A stretch of DNA of 64,000 bases from Pseudothermotoga hypogea DSM 11164 = NBRC 106472. Lineage in GTDB: Bacteria; Thermotogota; Thermotogae; Thermotogales; DSM-5069. Location: the NCBI RefSeq assembly GCF_000816145.1, contig NZ_CP007141.1:1178001-1242000 (forward strand), given 5' to 3'. The notes below the pieces were generated by a model. That model was not told the DNA's origin. It saw only the letters and a list, made by a program, of their open reading frames with translations, and did not search any database. Position numbers and translations under genes: made by a program. Positions 34,202 through 43,639 of this stretch are shown in pieces (positions within the stretch are counted from its first letter, which is position 1; each line of letters starts with the position of its first letter).

Positions 34202-35263
34202 GTGAAGAGAACGTGGCTCATGTGTTTTGTCTTCTTGTTCTCGGTCCTGAGTTTTTCTCAACTGAAGGTTCCACTGACGCACGTGGTGCCGGGAGGTTTC
34301 ACCGTTTCATCCATCGAAATACTCACAAATCCTGAGAAGTTCTACGGTCAAAGCATCATCAACGTGGGTGTGAGGATCAACTTCATGAGGGTCATTGGAC
34401 AAGCTGCGACGTATTCTTTTGATTTGAAAGAGAACGAAACGAAGCTGATGAGCATCAGGTTGATAGGTCTGAAACTCAGCGAGACGGAGACCAACACCTT
34501 GATCTACTACGGTCCAACGTCGGCTTTCCCGAGCAACTACCAGTACGGAGGTTTTCAGATCGTTGGTTTTTACGTCACAAAAGCCGATTTGGACACGGGC
34601 TACAAGGAGATCTGGGGTTGGAGAGTCTCATACCCGCTGGCTTGCAGGAATTTCAGCATCATCGCAGACCTCGACATGGATCCAGTCTACAATCAACCGA
34701 CGGCAGGTGTGCACAAAGGCGCCCGAGTGGACTGGGTGTCTGTTCAGAGGGTCACGGCACCCATGCAGAGTTGCGAGTTCGTCAGAAAGGATCAAGTTTC
34801 ACAGCAACAAACTCAACAGTACTTCCAAGTCGAACGAATCCTCGATGTACTCGTTGAGCCAGAACCATTCGAACTGGGTCAACAGTTGAAGATCATCGTT
34901 GTCGCAGATTCAAAGCCCCAGACGAATCCTTGGGATCAGTACTTGGTCTACTGGATAAACGTGAAATATCAGAATGGACAGACGAGCTCTATTCCACACT
35001 CCTTTGGCAACTTCGATCCCAACTCGGCCATCATCGTCACCTCGACTCCCAGGGGCGCTGGGGACGTCAGGTACTTCGTCGTGAACCAAGCAGGTTCGGT
35101 GAGCTACGTGTTGCCCGAGGCGATAAAGATTCCCTTCAACAGCTCGATCGTCGAAGTCGAAATAAAAGTACAACTCTGGGCGGGTTTGGACGTCGATCGT
35201 TTCTCACCTCACGATTTCACAAAACGCTGGGTCGCAAAGATCGTTTTCGTGCCAGTGCGTTGA
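34202..35263 (+). CDS. Secreted protein of unknown function
   Basis: The 353-residue precursor begins GTG behind AAGGGGGTGATC and has a signal peptide (VKRTWLMCFVFLFSVLSFSQ). The mature protein is beta-rich. An N-terminal half has ILTNPEKFYGQSIINVGVRI, an OB/DUF-like strand pattern, and a C-terminal half contains TSTPRGAGDVRYFVVNQAG, a possible Ig-like domain. A Gln-rich linker (SQQQTQQYFQ) joins the two. I do not recognise the family. It stands alone between two promoters. Confidence 0.72.
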   Translation: MKRTWLMCFVFLFSVLSFSQLKVPLTHVVPGGFTVSSIEILTNPEKFYGQSIINVGVRINFMRVIGQAATYSFDLKENETKLMSIRLIGLKLSETETNTLIYYGPTSAFPSNYQYGGFQIVGFYVTKADLDTGYKEIWGWRVSYPLACRNFSIIADLDMDPVYNQPTAGVHKGARVDWVSVQRVTAPMQSCEFVRKDQVSQQQTQQYFQVERILDVLVEPEPFELGQQLKIIVVADSKPQTNPWDQYLVYWINVKYQNGQTSSIPHSFGNFDPNSAIIVTSTPRGAGDVRYFVVNQAGSVSYVLPEAIKIPFNSSIVEVEIKVQLWAGLDVDRFSPHDFTKRWVAKIVFVPVR

Positions 35264-35280
35264 TTCCTTAAAAAATATCC

Positions 35281-35361
35281 CGGGAGCGCTATAAACGAAT
35301 TAGAATGAGGGCTTTCTACGATGACTTTGATCCATCCGGACGGTTCCTCGGAGCGCTCCCG
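35281..35361. repeat. Long-loop inverted repeat (possible structured RNA)
   Basis: CGGGAGCGCT (35281-35290) and AGCGCTCCCG (35352-35361) are perfect 10-bp complements separated by 61 nt. The loop holds a small internal TCCG/CGGA hairpin. The 81-nt unit lies alone in the 220-bp gap between the secreted protein and hflK. It is too far from a T-run to be a terminator and lacks tRNA arms. It could be a small structured RNA or a folded leader. Confidence 0.5.
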
Positions 35362-35430
35362 TAAATACATATACGGACTTCACCTTTGAGAGAAGGAAAC
35401 ATTTTGGAGAAGATCTACCAACTTTCGACT

Positions 35431-35458
35431 TTGAAGGTCCTCGAGCCCCTGCTATACT
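35431..35458 (+). promoter_or_regulatory. Promoter of the hflK-hflC pair
   Basis: TTGAAG, a 16-bp spacer and TATACT end 26 bp before ATG 35484. Confidence 0.68.
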
Positions 35459-35483
35459 CAACCCAGCGAAAGGAGGTAGAAAG

Positions 35484-36404
35484 ATGAAAACGAAATTCAT
35501 AGTGATCCTGGTCCTGATAGCTCTCGTCGTCGTTTACATCATGACCGGCATCTACCAGGTCGATCCATCTCAGGTCGCACTGGTAAAGACTTTCGGGAAG
35601 TATTCTTACACTGCCGGACCTGGTATTCATCTGCACGCACCCTATCCATTCCAATCGCACGTGATCGTGGATGTGCAGACGATTCGAAAGCAAGAGATCG
35701 GTTTCAGAACAATCCGGCCAGGTCAATACGCTTCGAAGAGAGAAGAAGCCCTGATACTCACCGGGGATGGAAACATCGTCTCCGTTGAGGCCGTGGTGCA
35801 GTTCCGCGTCAGCGATCCAGTGAAGTTCGTCTTCAACGTCGAAAGACCAGAAGAACTGGTTAAATTCACCACAGAATCTGCTCTGAGAGAGAGGATCGCC
35901 AAAAGGACCGTGGACGAGATCTTGACCGCAGAAAGGGACAAGGTGGCCTACGAGGTTCATGAGATGGTGCAGCAGCTTTTGAACGAGTACGACGTGGGTG
36001 TCACAGTCTTGAACGTTCTACTCCAAGAAGTCGTCCCACCGGACCCAGTCATAGCGGCCTTCGACGATGTGAACAACGCCAAGCAGGACAAAGAAAGATA
36101 CATCAACGAAGCGCTCAGGTACGCCAACAACCTGATTCCCGTGGTCGAAGGTGAGGCGAGAAAGATCGTGCTCGAAGCCGAGGCCTACGCACAACAGAAG
36201 ATCCTTCAAGCCACGGGTGAAACTCAGAGGTTCTTGAGCATACTGAACGAGTACAAAAACGCGCCCAAAATCACCGAGACCCGCTTGAGAATCGAGACAC
36301 TCGAGCAGGTGCTCCCGAGAGCGAAGACGATCATCCTTTTGGATCGATCCCAAAAGATCTTGCTCATGAATCTCGAAAACTTGCTGGGTGGTGGTGCAAA
36401 ATGA
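35484..36404 (+). CDS. hflK: SPFH/band 7 membrane protein, HflK type
   Basis: The 306-residue protein has one N-terminal membrane helix (about 4-22) and the SPFH domain opening YQVDPSQVALVKTFGKYS. The stretch RFLSILNEYKNAPKITETRLRIETLEQVL is typical of HflK C-termini. With HflC it forms the large membrane cage that regulates the FtsH protease; the soluble part lies outside the cytoplasm. It is behind AAAGGAGGTAGAAAG and overlaps hflC by four bases. Confidence 0.9.
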   Translation: MKTKFIVILVLIALVVVYIMTGIYQVDPSQVALVKTFGKYSYTAGPGIHLHAPYPFQSHVIVDVQTIRKQEIGFRTIRPGQYASKREEALILTGDGNIVSVEAVVQFRVSDPVKFVFNVERPEELVKFTTESALRERIAKRTVDEILTAERDKVAYEVHEMVQQLLNEYDVGVTVLNVLLQEVVPPDPVIAAFDDVNNAKQDKERYINEALRYANNLIPVVEGEARKIVLEAEAYAQQKILQATGETQRFLSILNEYKNAPKITETRLRIETLEQVLPRAKTIILLDRSQKILLMNLENLLGGGAK

Positions 36405-37249
36405 TGAAGCTGACCATAATCGTGACTGTTGCGATCGTTTCGATCTTGGCGATAGTTCTCGTGGCGCTCTCTCTGTTCATCGTGGATCAAACCCAGTACG
36501 CTATAGTGCTGAGATTCGGAGAGATAAGAAAGGTCATCTCGGAACCCGGTTTGTACGTGCGCACGCCTTTCGTTGACAACGTCGTTAGGCTGAGCAAGCG
36601 ATACTACATATACGATATTCCTGTTGAAAAGATCATCACGCTGGACAAAAAAACCATGCTCGTGGATTCGTACGCGATCTGGAGGATCGACGATCCTAAG
36701 AAGTTTCTCGAATCTGTAAGAACTGTGAGCCTCGCGCTCTCAAGGATCGACGATGTGGTCTACTCTGGCTTGAGAAACACGCTCGCCAAACTCGAGTTCG
36801 ACGACATCGTCACCGGTGAAAGACAGTACCTGGTCGACATAACCGATTTTGCGAAAAAGAATCTTGCCGACTTCGGTATAGAGATCAGAGACGTCAGGAT
36901 CAAACACACCGACCTTCCCACCGAGAACCAAAATGCAGTCTTCGAGAGGATGAAGTCCGAAAGACAGAGCATCGCCGCGCTGATCAGGGCGGAGGGACAG
37001 AAGGAAGCGCAGAAGATCCGCTCGGAGGCAGACAAACAAGCCACCATAATAAGGGCACAGGCGATGAGTGAGGCTGAAAGGATAAAAGGTTCCGGTGAAG
37101 CGAGCGCAACACGCATCTACGCAGAGGCGTTCTCGAAAGATTACGAGTTCTACAAGCTCCTCAGAACGTTAGAAAGCTACAAGACCATCATTCCAAACAG
37201 TGTTGTCATCGTGGGTGAGGATCTGAGCATTCTGCAGCAGATGAAATAG
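36401..37249 (+). CDS. hflC: SPFH/band 7 membrane protein, HflC type
   Basis: The 282-residue protein has an N-terminal membrane helix (about 4-27), an SPFH domain beginning VDQTQYAIVLRFGEIR, and a long helical coiled region rich in Ala/Glu/Lys (IRAEGQKEAQKIRSEADKQA). It ends with YKTIIPNSVVIVG, typical of HflC. It is co-translated with hflK (ATGATG overlap). The partner FtsH is not in this window. Confidence 0.92.
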   Translation: MMKLTIIVTVAIVSILAIVLVALSLFIVDQTQYAIVLRFGEIRKVISEPGLYVRTPFVDNVVRLSKRYYIYDIPVEKIITLDKKTMLVDSYAIWRIDDPKKFLESVRTVSLALSRIDDVVYSGLRNTLAKLEFDDIVTGERQYLVDITDFAKKNLADFGIEIRDVRIKHTDLPTENQNAVFERMKSERQSIAALIRAEGQKEAQKIRSEADKQATIIRAQAMSEAERIKGSGEASATRIYAEAFSKDYEFYKLLRTLESYKTIIPNSVVIVGEDLSILQQMK

Positions 37250-37431
37250 CGCAAAAGTTTTGAAAAGCATCTCTCCCAGCTGAAGAGTGTGTGATCCATT
37301 CGTGACCGAGGGGATGGACAGAGTTTTTATCTGTCTTCGTATCGGACTCCAACGAACTGGCTTTCTCGTGGAGATCTTTTCAAGAGGGGGTATCGTGTAG
37401 CAGGTGTACGTGGGGGGAAGGGGATGACAAG

Positions 37432-40400
37432 ATGTTTGAAAAGCGAGTGTGGGGCACACTGGCTTTTATGATCCTGTTCATTTGCATCGCGAACGGAGCG
37501 ATGAGCGAACTTCCTTGGGAATCGTTCGTACACGTCAAAGCCCAGTCAATGGCCGAGACACACATAGCCGTTTCTGACCAAGCCCTGGCTTTGCTTCTCT
37601 ATTCGGACAACGATTACACAGTCAAAGTTTATCGAGAACCAGATGGAAAGCTTCTCTGGCAAAAGTCCCTCGGGAACGTCAACACGAACATTTCTTCTTT
37701 TCAGATCGTGGGGCAATGGCTGTGTCTTTATGGATCTCAAGGAACAGATCCATGGCGTACGTTCATCTTCGACCTTGAAACGGGTAAAGATCTGTACGAT
37801 GTGATCGGAGCAAAGGTCTGGAATCAAGCTCTCCAGGGACAAGGGTTGAGCGAACCTATCGTTGCGACTTGCGGAAATCGAGTTGTTGTAGCCAGGATGG
37901 CAAACTTTGCGGTCTTCGACTTGAAAGAACGACGATGGTTCAAAACTGATATCACTCAGAATCTCTCCTTTCTCACTGTCATTGGTCAACACGTGCTGGC
38001 CCTCGATAGACGATCGCAGCGTAGACCTGTCTTGTTCTCCTTACAGGACGGAAGCGTTAAAACCGTTGATGTTCAGCTCAGCACCAGAGAGCTCGAGTCC
38101 CTGAGGGCCGATTTTTATTCACGCTACGTTGGCCCAGTTTATCATTGGCAGACAGATTTTCCAGTGTTGTTGACGTGTTCTGATTCTAACAAGACCAATT
38201 CTCTGCTTTTGCTCACAAAGAATGACAAAGGTTCTCTCATCTCAACCGAAAGCCTCGGGTTGGAACGCGATCAGAGGTGGAGAATTCTGTTTCAGAAAAC
38301 AATAGAAATTAAAGCCAATCTAATTCTTGCCGTTGTCCTAAGGCCAGACACACCAGACATTGGTAGTCGTGCGGTTCTTCTGGTCCTCGATTCTTCGGGA
38401 CGTGTTCTTGGGTGTGAGGAAATTGGGTTCACAGATCTTTACCACATCTGTGTACACCAAGAGAACTTGTTCTTTGTCTATTCAGATGAGACAAATGGTT
38501 CTCACATCATGGCGTACCATCTCCCATCGCTTGAGATATCTTGGGAAAGAGATTACGGATCTTTTTGGGAGACGTGTGGCAAGATCGCCGAGACCGAAAG
38601 CAGGATCTTTCTTGAAGTCAGCTACGAAGCACAGACAGGAACAAGTGTACGCGCGGTCATAGCGATCGAAAAGAACGATGGGAGTGTCAGTGGGTATTAT
38701 CCTTTTGGAGAAGTCCCAGACGCCTGTGTTTCGAGTGGCGGAGCGAATTCTTCGTCTCTGTTCTTCTCACTCAGCTCAACCATTTCGCCCGATGTCACGA
38801 TCTTACGCATCCCGTTGACTTCTCCAGGTTGGCTGGACGCGACGTTGAACGTGGCAGAACCGATTTATCCCAGCTCCACAGTCGAAGTGAGCTTCTCACC
38901 ATCTTTTGCCATTCTTTCTGCAAGTGCCGGCCAGGTCTCACAGAACAGATTTTGGACTTCTCCCAGCGATCCCGGAAATTACACACTCACGCTGAGCTTT
39001 GCAGGATTGAAGAAAGACTTTCCAATGAAAGTTTCCGAATACGTACTTGACCTGAACCTGCCAGAGTTTGTTTACACGAACAGCGAAGTTCCCATTTCTT
39101 ATACTCCAGAGATCGCGGTGGTCACAACCAGCGGGGGAACGGTGGAAGATAAAATATGGAGAACTCCGGATGAGCCAGGCTCCTACATCATCACCTTGAA
39201 AACATCGAGGGTCAGTCGGGAGTTCACCGTGAACGTGTTACCCAAAGATACAGACAAAGATGGTGTGAGCGACTGGAAAGAACGTCTACAGGGCAGCAAT
39301 CCACAGAATCCCGACACCGATGGTGACGGCTTGGACGATGGCAGAGATCTTTCGCCGACCATCGATCCGAGTCAGCCGAACTGGACGCAGTTCAAAGACC
39401 TCCAAGAACCTGGGATGATACGTGTGGAGCAACCTGTCATGTTCTACGGACTGCACGGTTGGGTCGAAGTTTACACACTGAACACATCGGGAGAACTCAT
39501 CTATCTGCGTCGTACCGAAACGGACGGTGTGAGACACAGCAAGATGGATGAGGACAGTTACAAAAAGAACCTCAACAGGCTCTTTGAAGAATCTGGTTTT
39601 GTCGTCTACGATATGAAGCCTGCGGGCAACAGATTCACCACGACGTGGCGAGCAGCAGCTGATTACAAGTCAGAGTTTCAGTACATCTTCAAGGCTGATT
39701 TTCTACACCCAAACGAGTATCGTTTCTACTACGACTTTCTCCAGGACTGTCGCTTGGTGCATCTGAAGAACAGCAAAGCGATGCTTTATCCGAGTCCGAA
39801 CAAGTGCTACAAATACCTCTTGTTGCCCGTTCGCTTGAACCAAGGATACAGAAACCGTATCACGATGCAGTTCAGAGATTACGACATGTGGTCCAACCTT
39901 AATTACGTCGCCGACGATGACTACAAGATTGCTGGTTTTCTGTTCGCCTTTTACGCCTCCAACGACTTCAGCGACGATGCAAACCTTCCATACCATCAAG
40001 GGCTCGCCTTCGCCATGATCGAGGACAAGGGAGTTTTTCGTCTCGTCATAGATGTTCCGGAGCGGAGTGTTCGTGCTCGCAGTTACTTGAAGATCACACC
40101 GGTTTGGGTGATACGGAAAAAGAATGTGACCAGTTATGATCCCACGGTGGTGAAATGGAACATCACTGGAATCACAAGGGAAGTGATCGCAGAACAGGAC
40201 ACCTCGGGGAGCAGTTGGACAGTGTGTGAACATTTTTCGTCCTTCGAGGACTTAGACCGCACGCCCATTGGCAGAGAACGATTCATTTCCACAACTGAGC
40301 CAACGAGAAGCTCTCAGGAATCGTTCAAGATCATTGAAAAGGAACCTACAGAACAAGGAAATTCTTTCACGGCGATGGAAGTTGTGCAAAAGATCACGAT

Positions 40401-41181
40401 GATCACCTTAGAAAGTGGCAAGAAGATCTGTTCGCTCACCGAAGCCGTGATGAAGAGCAAACACCGAGTGGACGATCTTGACAAGCTGCCCGACGGACAC
40501 TGGGCGAAATCAGCTGAGTTTGGACTCGTGAAGTCCAATTTGGAGGTGATCACCGGTGCGGTATCCATCGTCAGTAGTGGTTACGAGGCTTGGGTGGCGT
40601 TCAGAGAAGGGGACTACGTGACGGCGAGCTATTACGGTCTCAAGGCCCTGTCCACCTCTGTGAGTGTCGCACCAGAACTTGTGAACATCGCAAAGACGAG
40701 CTTTGGATACACCGGAAAAGCCACAAAGCTCAGTGTGATATCGTCAACGCGCGGACAGGTAGCACTCGCGATCGCTGTGGGCATGATTGAAGTTGGTTAC
40801 GACGTTTACAAGTACACAAGCACCGAAGATCCCATCTTGAAGAAAGCCTACGCAGAGAAGATAGCGGCCGACACCATAGACACGACTTTCGCGGTTATAG
40901 GTGAGATCTATCCTCCTGTGAAAGCGGCACTGTTGACCTGGGCGATCGAAGTAGAAATATACTCGTGGATCTTCGGCCAAGACCTTGGCTACAGGGTGTG
41001 CCGTACACCGGGAACCGCTCTGGTGTTCCTGTGGCAATATTTCGTCACAGATATACCATCTGCGTTTGCCGAGGAAGCCTATGAGAACGCGAGGAACAGC
41101 TTGGTGGAGATCGTCAAGAACGAAAACGAGGTCATGCGTGGTCAGTACATATCCATATTCGTCGAACCACCGACAGATTGA
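37432..41181 (+). CDS. Large secreted multidomain protein (propeller, Ig-like, TSP3-like)
   Basis: The 1249-residue precursor has an N-terminal signal (KRVWGTLAFMILFICIANG). Residues about 40-460 look like a PQQ/WD-type propeller (KVYREPDGKLLWQKSLG and similar strands). Two tandem 70-residue Ig-like domains (about 465-600) each contain RxWxxPxxPGxYxxTL. DTDKDGVSD...DTDGDGLDDG at 606-640 is a thrombospondin type 3-like calcium-binding segment. After a beta-rich middle, residues about 1020-1249 turn helical and hydrophobic (GQVALAIAVGMIEVGYDVY). The arrangement is not one I know. It has a GGGGGGAAGGGGATGAC ribosome site. The surface role is inferred, and no partner gene is adjacent. Confidence 0.85.
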   Translation: MFEKRVWGTLAFMILFICIANGAMSELPWESFVHVKAQSMAETHIAVSDQALALLLYSDNDYTVKVYREPDGKLLWQKSLGNVNTNISSFQIVGQWLCLYGSQGTDPWRTFIFDLETGKDLYDVIGAKVWNQALQGQGLSEPIVATCGNRVVVARMANFAVFDLKERRWFKTDITQNLSFLTVIGQHVLALDRRSQRRPVLFSLQDGSVKTVDVQLSTRELESLRADFYSRYVGPVYHWQTDFPVLLTCSDSNKTNSLLLLTKNDKGSLISTESLGLERDQRWRILFQKTIEIKANLILAVVLRPDTPDIGSRAVLLVLDSSGRVLGCEEIGFTDLYHICVHQENLFFVYSDETNGSHIMAYHLPSLEISWERDYGSFWETCGKIAETESRIFLEVSYEAQTGTSVRAVIAIEKNDGSVSGYYPFGEVPDACVSSGGANSSSLFFSLSSTISPDVTILRIPLTSPGWLDATLNVAEPIYPSSTVEVSFSPSFAILSASAGQVSQNRFWTSPSDPGNYTLTLSFAGLKKDFPMKVSEYVLDLNLPEFVYTNSEVPISYTPEIAVVTTSGGTVEDKIWRTPDEPGSYIITLKTSRVSREFTVNVLPKDTDKDGVSDWKERLQGSNPQNPDTDGDGLDDGRDLSPTIDPSQPNWTQFKDLQEPGMIRVEQPVMFYGLHGWVEVYTLNTSGELIYLRRTETDGVRHSKMDEDSYKKNLNRLFEESGFVVYDMKPAGNRFTTTWRAAADYKSEFQYIFKADFLHPNEYRFYYDFLQDCRLVHLKNSKAMLYPSPNKCYKYLLLPVRLNQGYRNRITMQFRDYDMWSNLNYVADDDYKIAGFLFAFYASNDFSDDANLPYHQGLAFAMIEDKGVFRLVIDVPERSVRARSYLKITPVWVIRKKNVTSYDPTVVKWNITGITREVIAEQDTSGSSWTVCEHFSSFEDLDRTPIGRERFISTTEPTRSSQESFKIIEKEPTEQGNSFTAMEVVQKITMITLESGKKICSLTEAVMKSKHRVDDLDKLPDGHWAKSAEFGLVKSNLEVITGAVSIVSSGYEAWVAFREGDYVTASYYGLKALSTSVSVAPELVNIAKTSFGYTGKATKLSVISSTRGQVALAIAVGMIEVGYDVYKYTSTEDPILKKAYAEKIAADTIDTTFAVIGEIYPPVKAALLTWAIEVEIYSWIFGQDLGYRVCRTPGTALVFLWQYFVTDIPSAFAEEAYENARNSLVEIVKNENEVMRGQYISIFVEPPTD

Positions 41182-41316
41182 AAACGATATCCTAACAGCT
41201 GTCTTTGGGACAGAAGTCGAGAATAGAGATGTGATCGACCAATCTATCCTGTAGCGGGATATCTCTTTAGCACTAACGACGTGGTGTACTCCATTCAACA
41301 AACTCGTAGACTATAA

Positions 41317-41757
41317 CGTGTCAAGAAAGAAGCTGGTTGTGAACGAAGATGGATGCGCTATATCAACCACTGTGTCTCGAAACGCATTGTAAAAATAGCG
41401 AACAGAGAAGGCAAGGCAATCGTACTGGAAAATCTGCTTGGTATCCGCGAGCGGACGAAAGGTTCCAAAAAGTTCAACCGCATGATGTCCGGGTGGAATT
41501 TCAAAGAGCTGGCTTCGTTTATCGAGTATAAGGCTGCGCTTGCCAAAGTTCCTGTGATCTGTGTTGAGCCCAAGGAAACCTCCAGGAGTTGTCCACGATG
41601 TGGAAACGTATCGCGCTATAACCGTAAGACTCAAGGCTGGTTCAAGTGCACCAGATGTGGTTATCAGTCAGATGCGGACAGAGTTGAGGCCTTGAATATC
41701 GCAGCCAAAGCACACGATGCTCTTAGGGCAAGACCCTGGGAGAAAGGGGAGCAGTGA
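41317..41757 (+). pseudogene. IS200/IS605-family TnpB remnant (C-terminal part)
   Basis: The open frame after a TAA at 41314 reads RVKKEAGCERRWMRYINH and continues through IVLENLLGIRERTKG (RuvC II glutamate) and CPRCGNVSRYNRKTQG...CTRCGYQSDADRVEALNIA. The latter is the zinc ribbon plus the RuvC III aspartate of TnpB. The first two thirds, with the RuvC I aspartate and the nucleic-acid-binding N-domain, are missing, and no TnpA lies nearby. It is a dead fragment of an RNA-guided nuclease gene. Its 3' side still looks like an element end. Confidence 0.9.
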
Positions 41758-41868
41758 CACACCCAAAGGCCAAGGTGATAATGGCTAATCCGGCGAATGC
41801 TGGCCAAGCTGCGGCGTATGCCGCCATCCCACGTAAGGATGCTCCCTAATTCATTGGGGAGAGGATGT
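41758..41868 (+). mobile_element. Probable right end of the IS605-type element with omega-RNA scaffold
   Basis: Directly behind the tnpB stop lies a GC-rich stretch with several short hairpins. The last is CTCCC-TAATTCATT-GGGGAG (41842-41860) followed by AGGATGTC. IS200/IS605 right ends typically finish with such a hairpin, and the omega-RNA 3' scaffold is read from it, with the guide coming from the flank beyond. The flank here starts near TCATCGTCACG. The boundary is inferred from resemblance only. Confidence 0.5.
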
Positions 41869-42371
41869 CTCATCGTCACGTTCACTGGAAAACAGGATTT
41901 TATGCAAGACGAAGGTTGCGTTACTGAAATTTTTCGATACAAAATGAGAAAGGTGTGTTATACTTTGGCAAGTTCCCATCAGCGGAACGAGGGGGGTGAA
42001 AGGGTTTCTAATTCCATCTCAGTGGGAATGTTTGATAAGAGCACTTCGAATGAAGCGAACTTTTCTCAACAGACGAAGGACGCAAAAACCCAGCCGCAGA
42101 TTAAACATAGTCTTTAGCCCTTGTACAAGCTGAATCATTTCTCCTGACTGTCTGATCGAAACCTACCTTACCTTTCCAAAGTCTCAGGTTATTTTACCCT
42201 CGTTTTAAGGCCGCACCTGCAAGAATCTCAGTTGAAGCGCACGAGAACTGCCATTTCAACGTGAAGCTTGTAGATCTCTTTGGATGATCCTTTTGTGATT
42301 CCACTGCTCACATTTCAACATAGTCATGCTTTCCATTCATTGAAAACACTAATCAGAGGGGGTGTTGTTTG
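41869..42371. other. Gene-poor 500-bp gap
   Basis: No gene with a convincing start is seen. A TATACT (41959-41964) precedes GAGGGGGGTGAAAGGG, which looks like a ribosome site with no ORF of homologous character behind it. The only open readings are short and Arg-rich. Short minus-strand readings near 42200-42310 have no recognisable product. The gap probably holds debris next to the transposon relic plus the upstream region of the lipoprotein gene. Confidence 0.5.
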
Positions 42372-43565
42372 ATGAGTGGGTTCTCAAGAATTTCTTTGTT
42401 TCTGATGGTCATGGCAATCTTACTACTCTATTCGTGTGCACAAGCCCCAATCTCTGTTGTTAGCATTTGGCAAAAAGCATTCGGTGGAAGTGAATGGGAT
42501 GTAGCGTATTCAATCCGGCAAACAACAGATGGAGGATACATCGTCGCTGGGTATACAGAATCGTTTGGAGCTGGTGAAGAAGATGTTTATGTTCTAAAAC
42601 TCGACGCTGATGGCAACAAGTTATGGGAGAAAACGTTTGGTGGAAGTGGTTGGGATGTAGCGTATTCAATCCAACAAACAACAGATGGTGGATACATCGT
42701 GGCAGGGTACACAACGTCCTTTGAAGGTGAAGGTCATGTTTACGTTCTAAAACTCGATGCTGATGGCAACAAGCTATGGGAGAAAACGTTCGCTGGAATT
42801 TATGCTGATAGGGCAAGGTCTGTTCAGCAAACACGCGATGGTGGATACATCGTTGCAGGATTCACAAATTCTTTTGGAGCCGGTGGAGATGATGTTTACA
42901 TCTTGAAACTCGATGCGAGCGGTGATCTGGAATGGGAGAAAACGTTTGGCGGAACCCTTGATGATATGGCAGATTCTGTCCAACAGACAAGGGATGATGG
43001 ATACATCGTTGCGGGACACACGTGTTCTTTCGCAAGCAGTGACGTTTATGTCATAAAACTCAATGGGGATGGTTATGAAGAGTGGCATAGAGTAATCGGT
43101 GACGAGCACTATTATGAAAGTGCAAATTGCATTCAACTGACAGGTGATGGGGGATACATCATAGCGGGATACACAGCCTCTGAAACCGGTTGGCGTGATT
43201 TTTACATCTTGAAACTCGATGCGAGCGGTGATCTGGAATGGGAGAAAACGTTCGGTGGAGATCGTGATGATGAGGCATACTCCATTCAACAGACGAGCGA
43301 TGGAGGATACATCGTCGCAGGGTATACGACATCGTTTGGAGCTGGTGAAGAAGATGTTTATGTTCTAAAACTCGACGCTGATGGCAACAAGTTATGGGAG
43401 AAAACGTTTGGTGAGGAATACTCTGATGAAGCATACTCCATTCAACAGACTAATGATGAAGGATACATCGTCGCAGGGTATACAGAATCGTTTGGAGCAG
43501 GTAGTAGGGATGTTTACGTTCTAAAGCTCGACAAGTACGGCAACACTGGTTCTTATCCGCAATGA
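42372..43565 (+). CDS. Lipoprotein with seven propeller-like repeats
   Basis: This 397-residue precursor carries a lipobox (LLLYSC; Cys about residue 22). Seven repeats of about 52 residues follow, each with WEKTFGG...AYSIQQTxDGGYIVAGYTxSFGAGxxDVYVLKLDADGNKL. Seven such units suggest a seven-bladed beta-propeller on the cell surface. Repeats 1 and 6 share about 80 identical bases (from 42560 and 43331), a sign of recent duplication or gene conversion. The start is ATG 42372, one codon after TTG, behind GAGGGGGTG. It ends in a strong terminator. Ligand unknown. Confidence 0.85.
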   Translation: MSGFSRISLFLMVMAILLLYSCAQAPISVVSIWQKAFGGSEWDVAYSIRQTTDGGYIVAGYTESFGAGEEDVYVLKLDADGNKLWEKTFGGSGWDVAYSIQQTTDGGYIVAGYTTSFEGEGHVYVLKLDADGNKLWEKTFAGIYADRARSVQQTRDGGYIVAGFTNSFGAGGDDVYILKLDASGDLEWEKTFGGTLDDMADSVQQTRDDGYIVAGHTCSFASSDVYVIKLNGDGYEEWHRVIGDEHYYESANCIQLTGDGGYIIAGYTASETGWRDFYILKLDASGDLEWEKTFGGDRDDEAYSIQQTSDGGYIVAGYTTSFGAGEEDVYVLKLDADGNKLWEKTFGEEYSDEAYSIQQTNDEGYIVAGYTESFGAGSRDVYVLKLDKYGNTGSYPQ

Positions 43566-43582
43566 ATTTACCGATTCGCGAA

Positions 43583-43614
43583 GGGCAGGGGTGTTCCCTG
43601 CCCTCTTTGTTTTT
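43583..43614 (+). terminator. Terminator of the repeat lipoprotein gene
   Basis: GGGCAGGG and CCCTGCCC form an 8-bp GC stem with a GTGTT loop, followed by TCTTTGTTTTT, 18 bp after the stop. Confidence 0.9.
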
Positions 43615-43639
43615 CAACGCTGGAACTTTTTCACAGCCT

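Noticed and set aside
35282-35360. Possible tRNA because of GGGAGCG/CGCTCCC 7-bp ends and a length near 79 nt.
   Set aside because: No T-arm with GGTTCRA loop, no D-arm and no anticodon stem can be drawn.
42080-42115. GGACGCAAA motif, a hallmark of c-di-GMP-I (GEMM) riboswitches, upstream of the repeat lipoprotein.
   Set aside because: The paired upstream motif and the P1/P2 stems are not found in the right order, and the segment lies 270 bp from the gene. Chance is more likely.
41797-42117. A 106-codon ORF behind the TnpB relic.
   Set aside because: It covers the element's right-end hairpins, has no ribosome site and no protein-like character.
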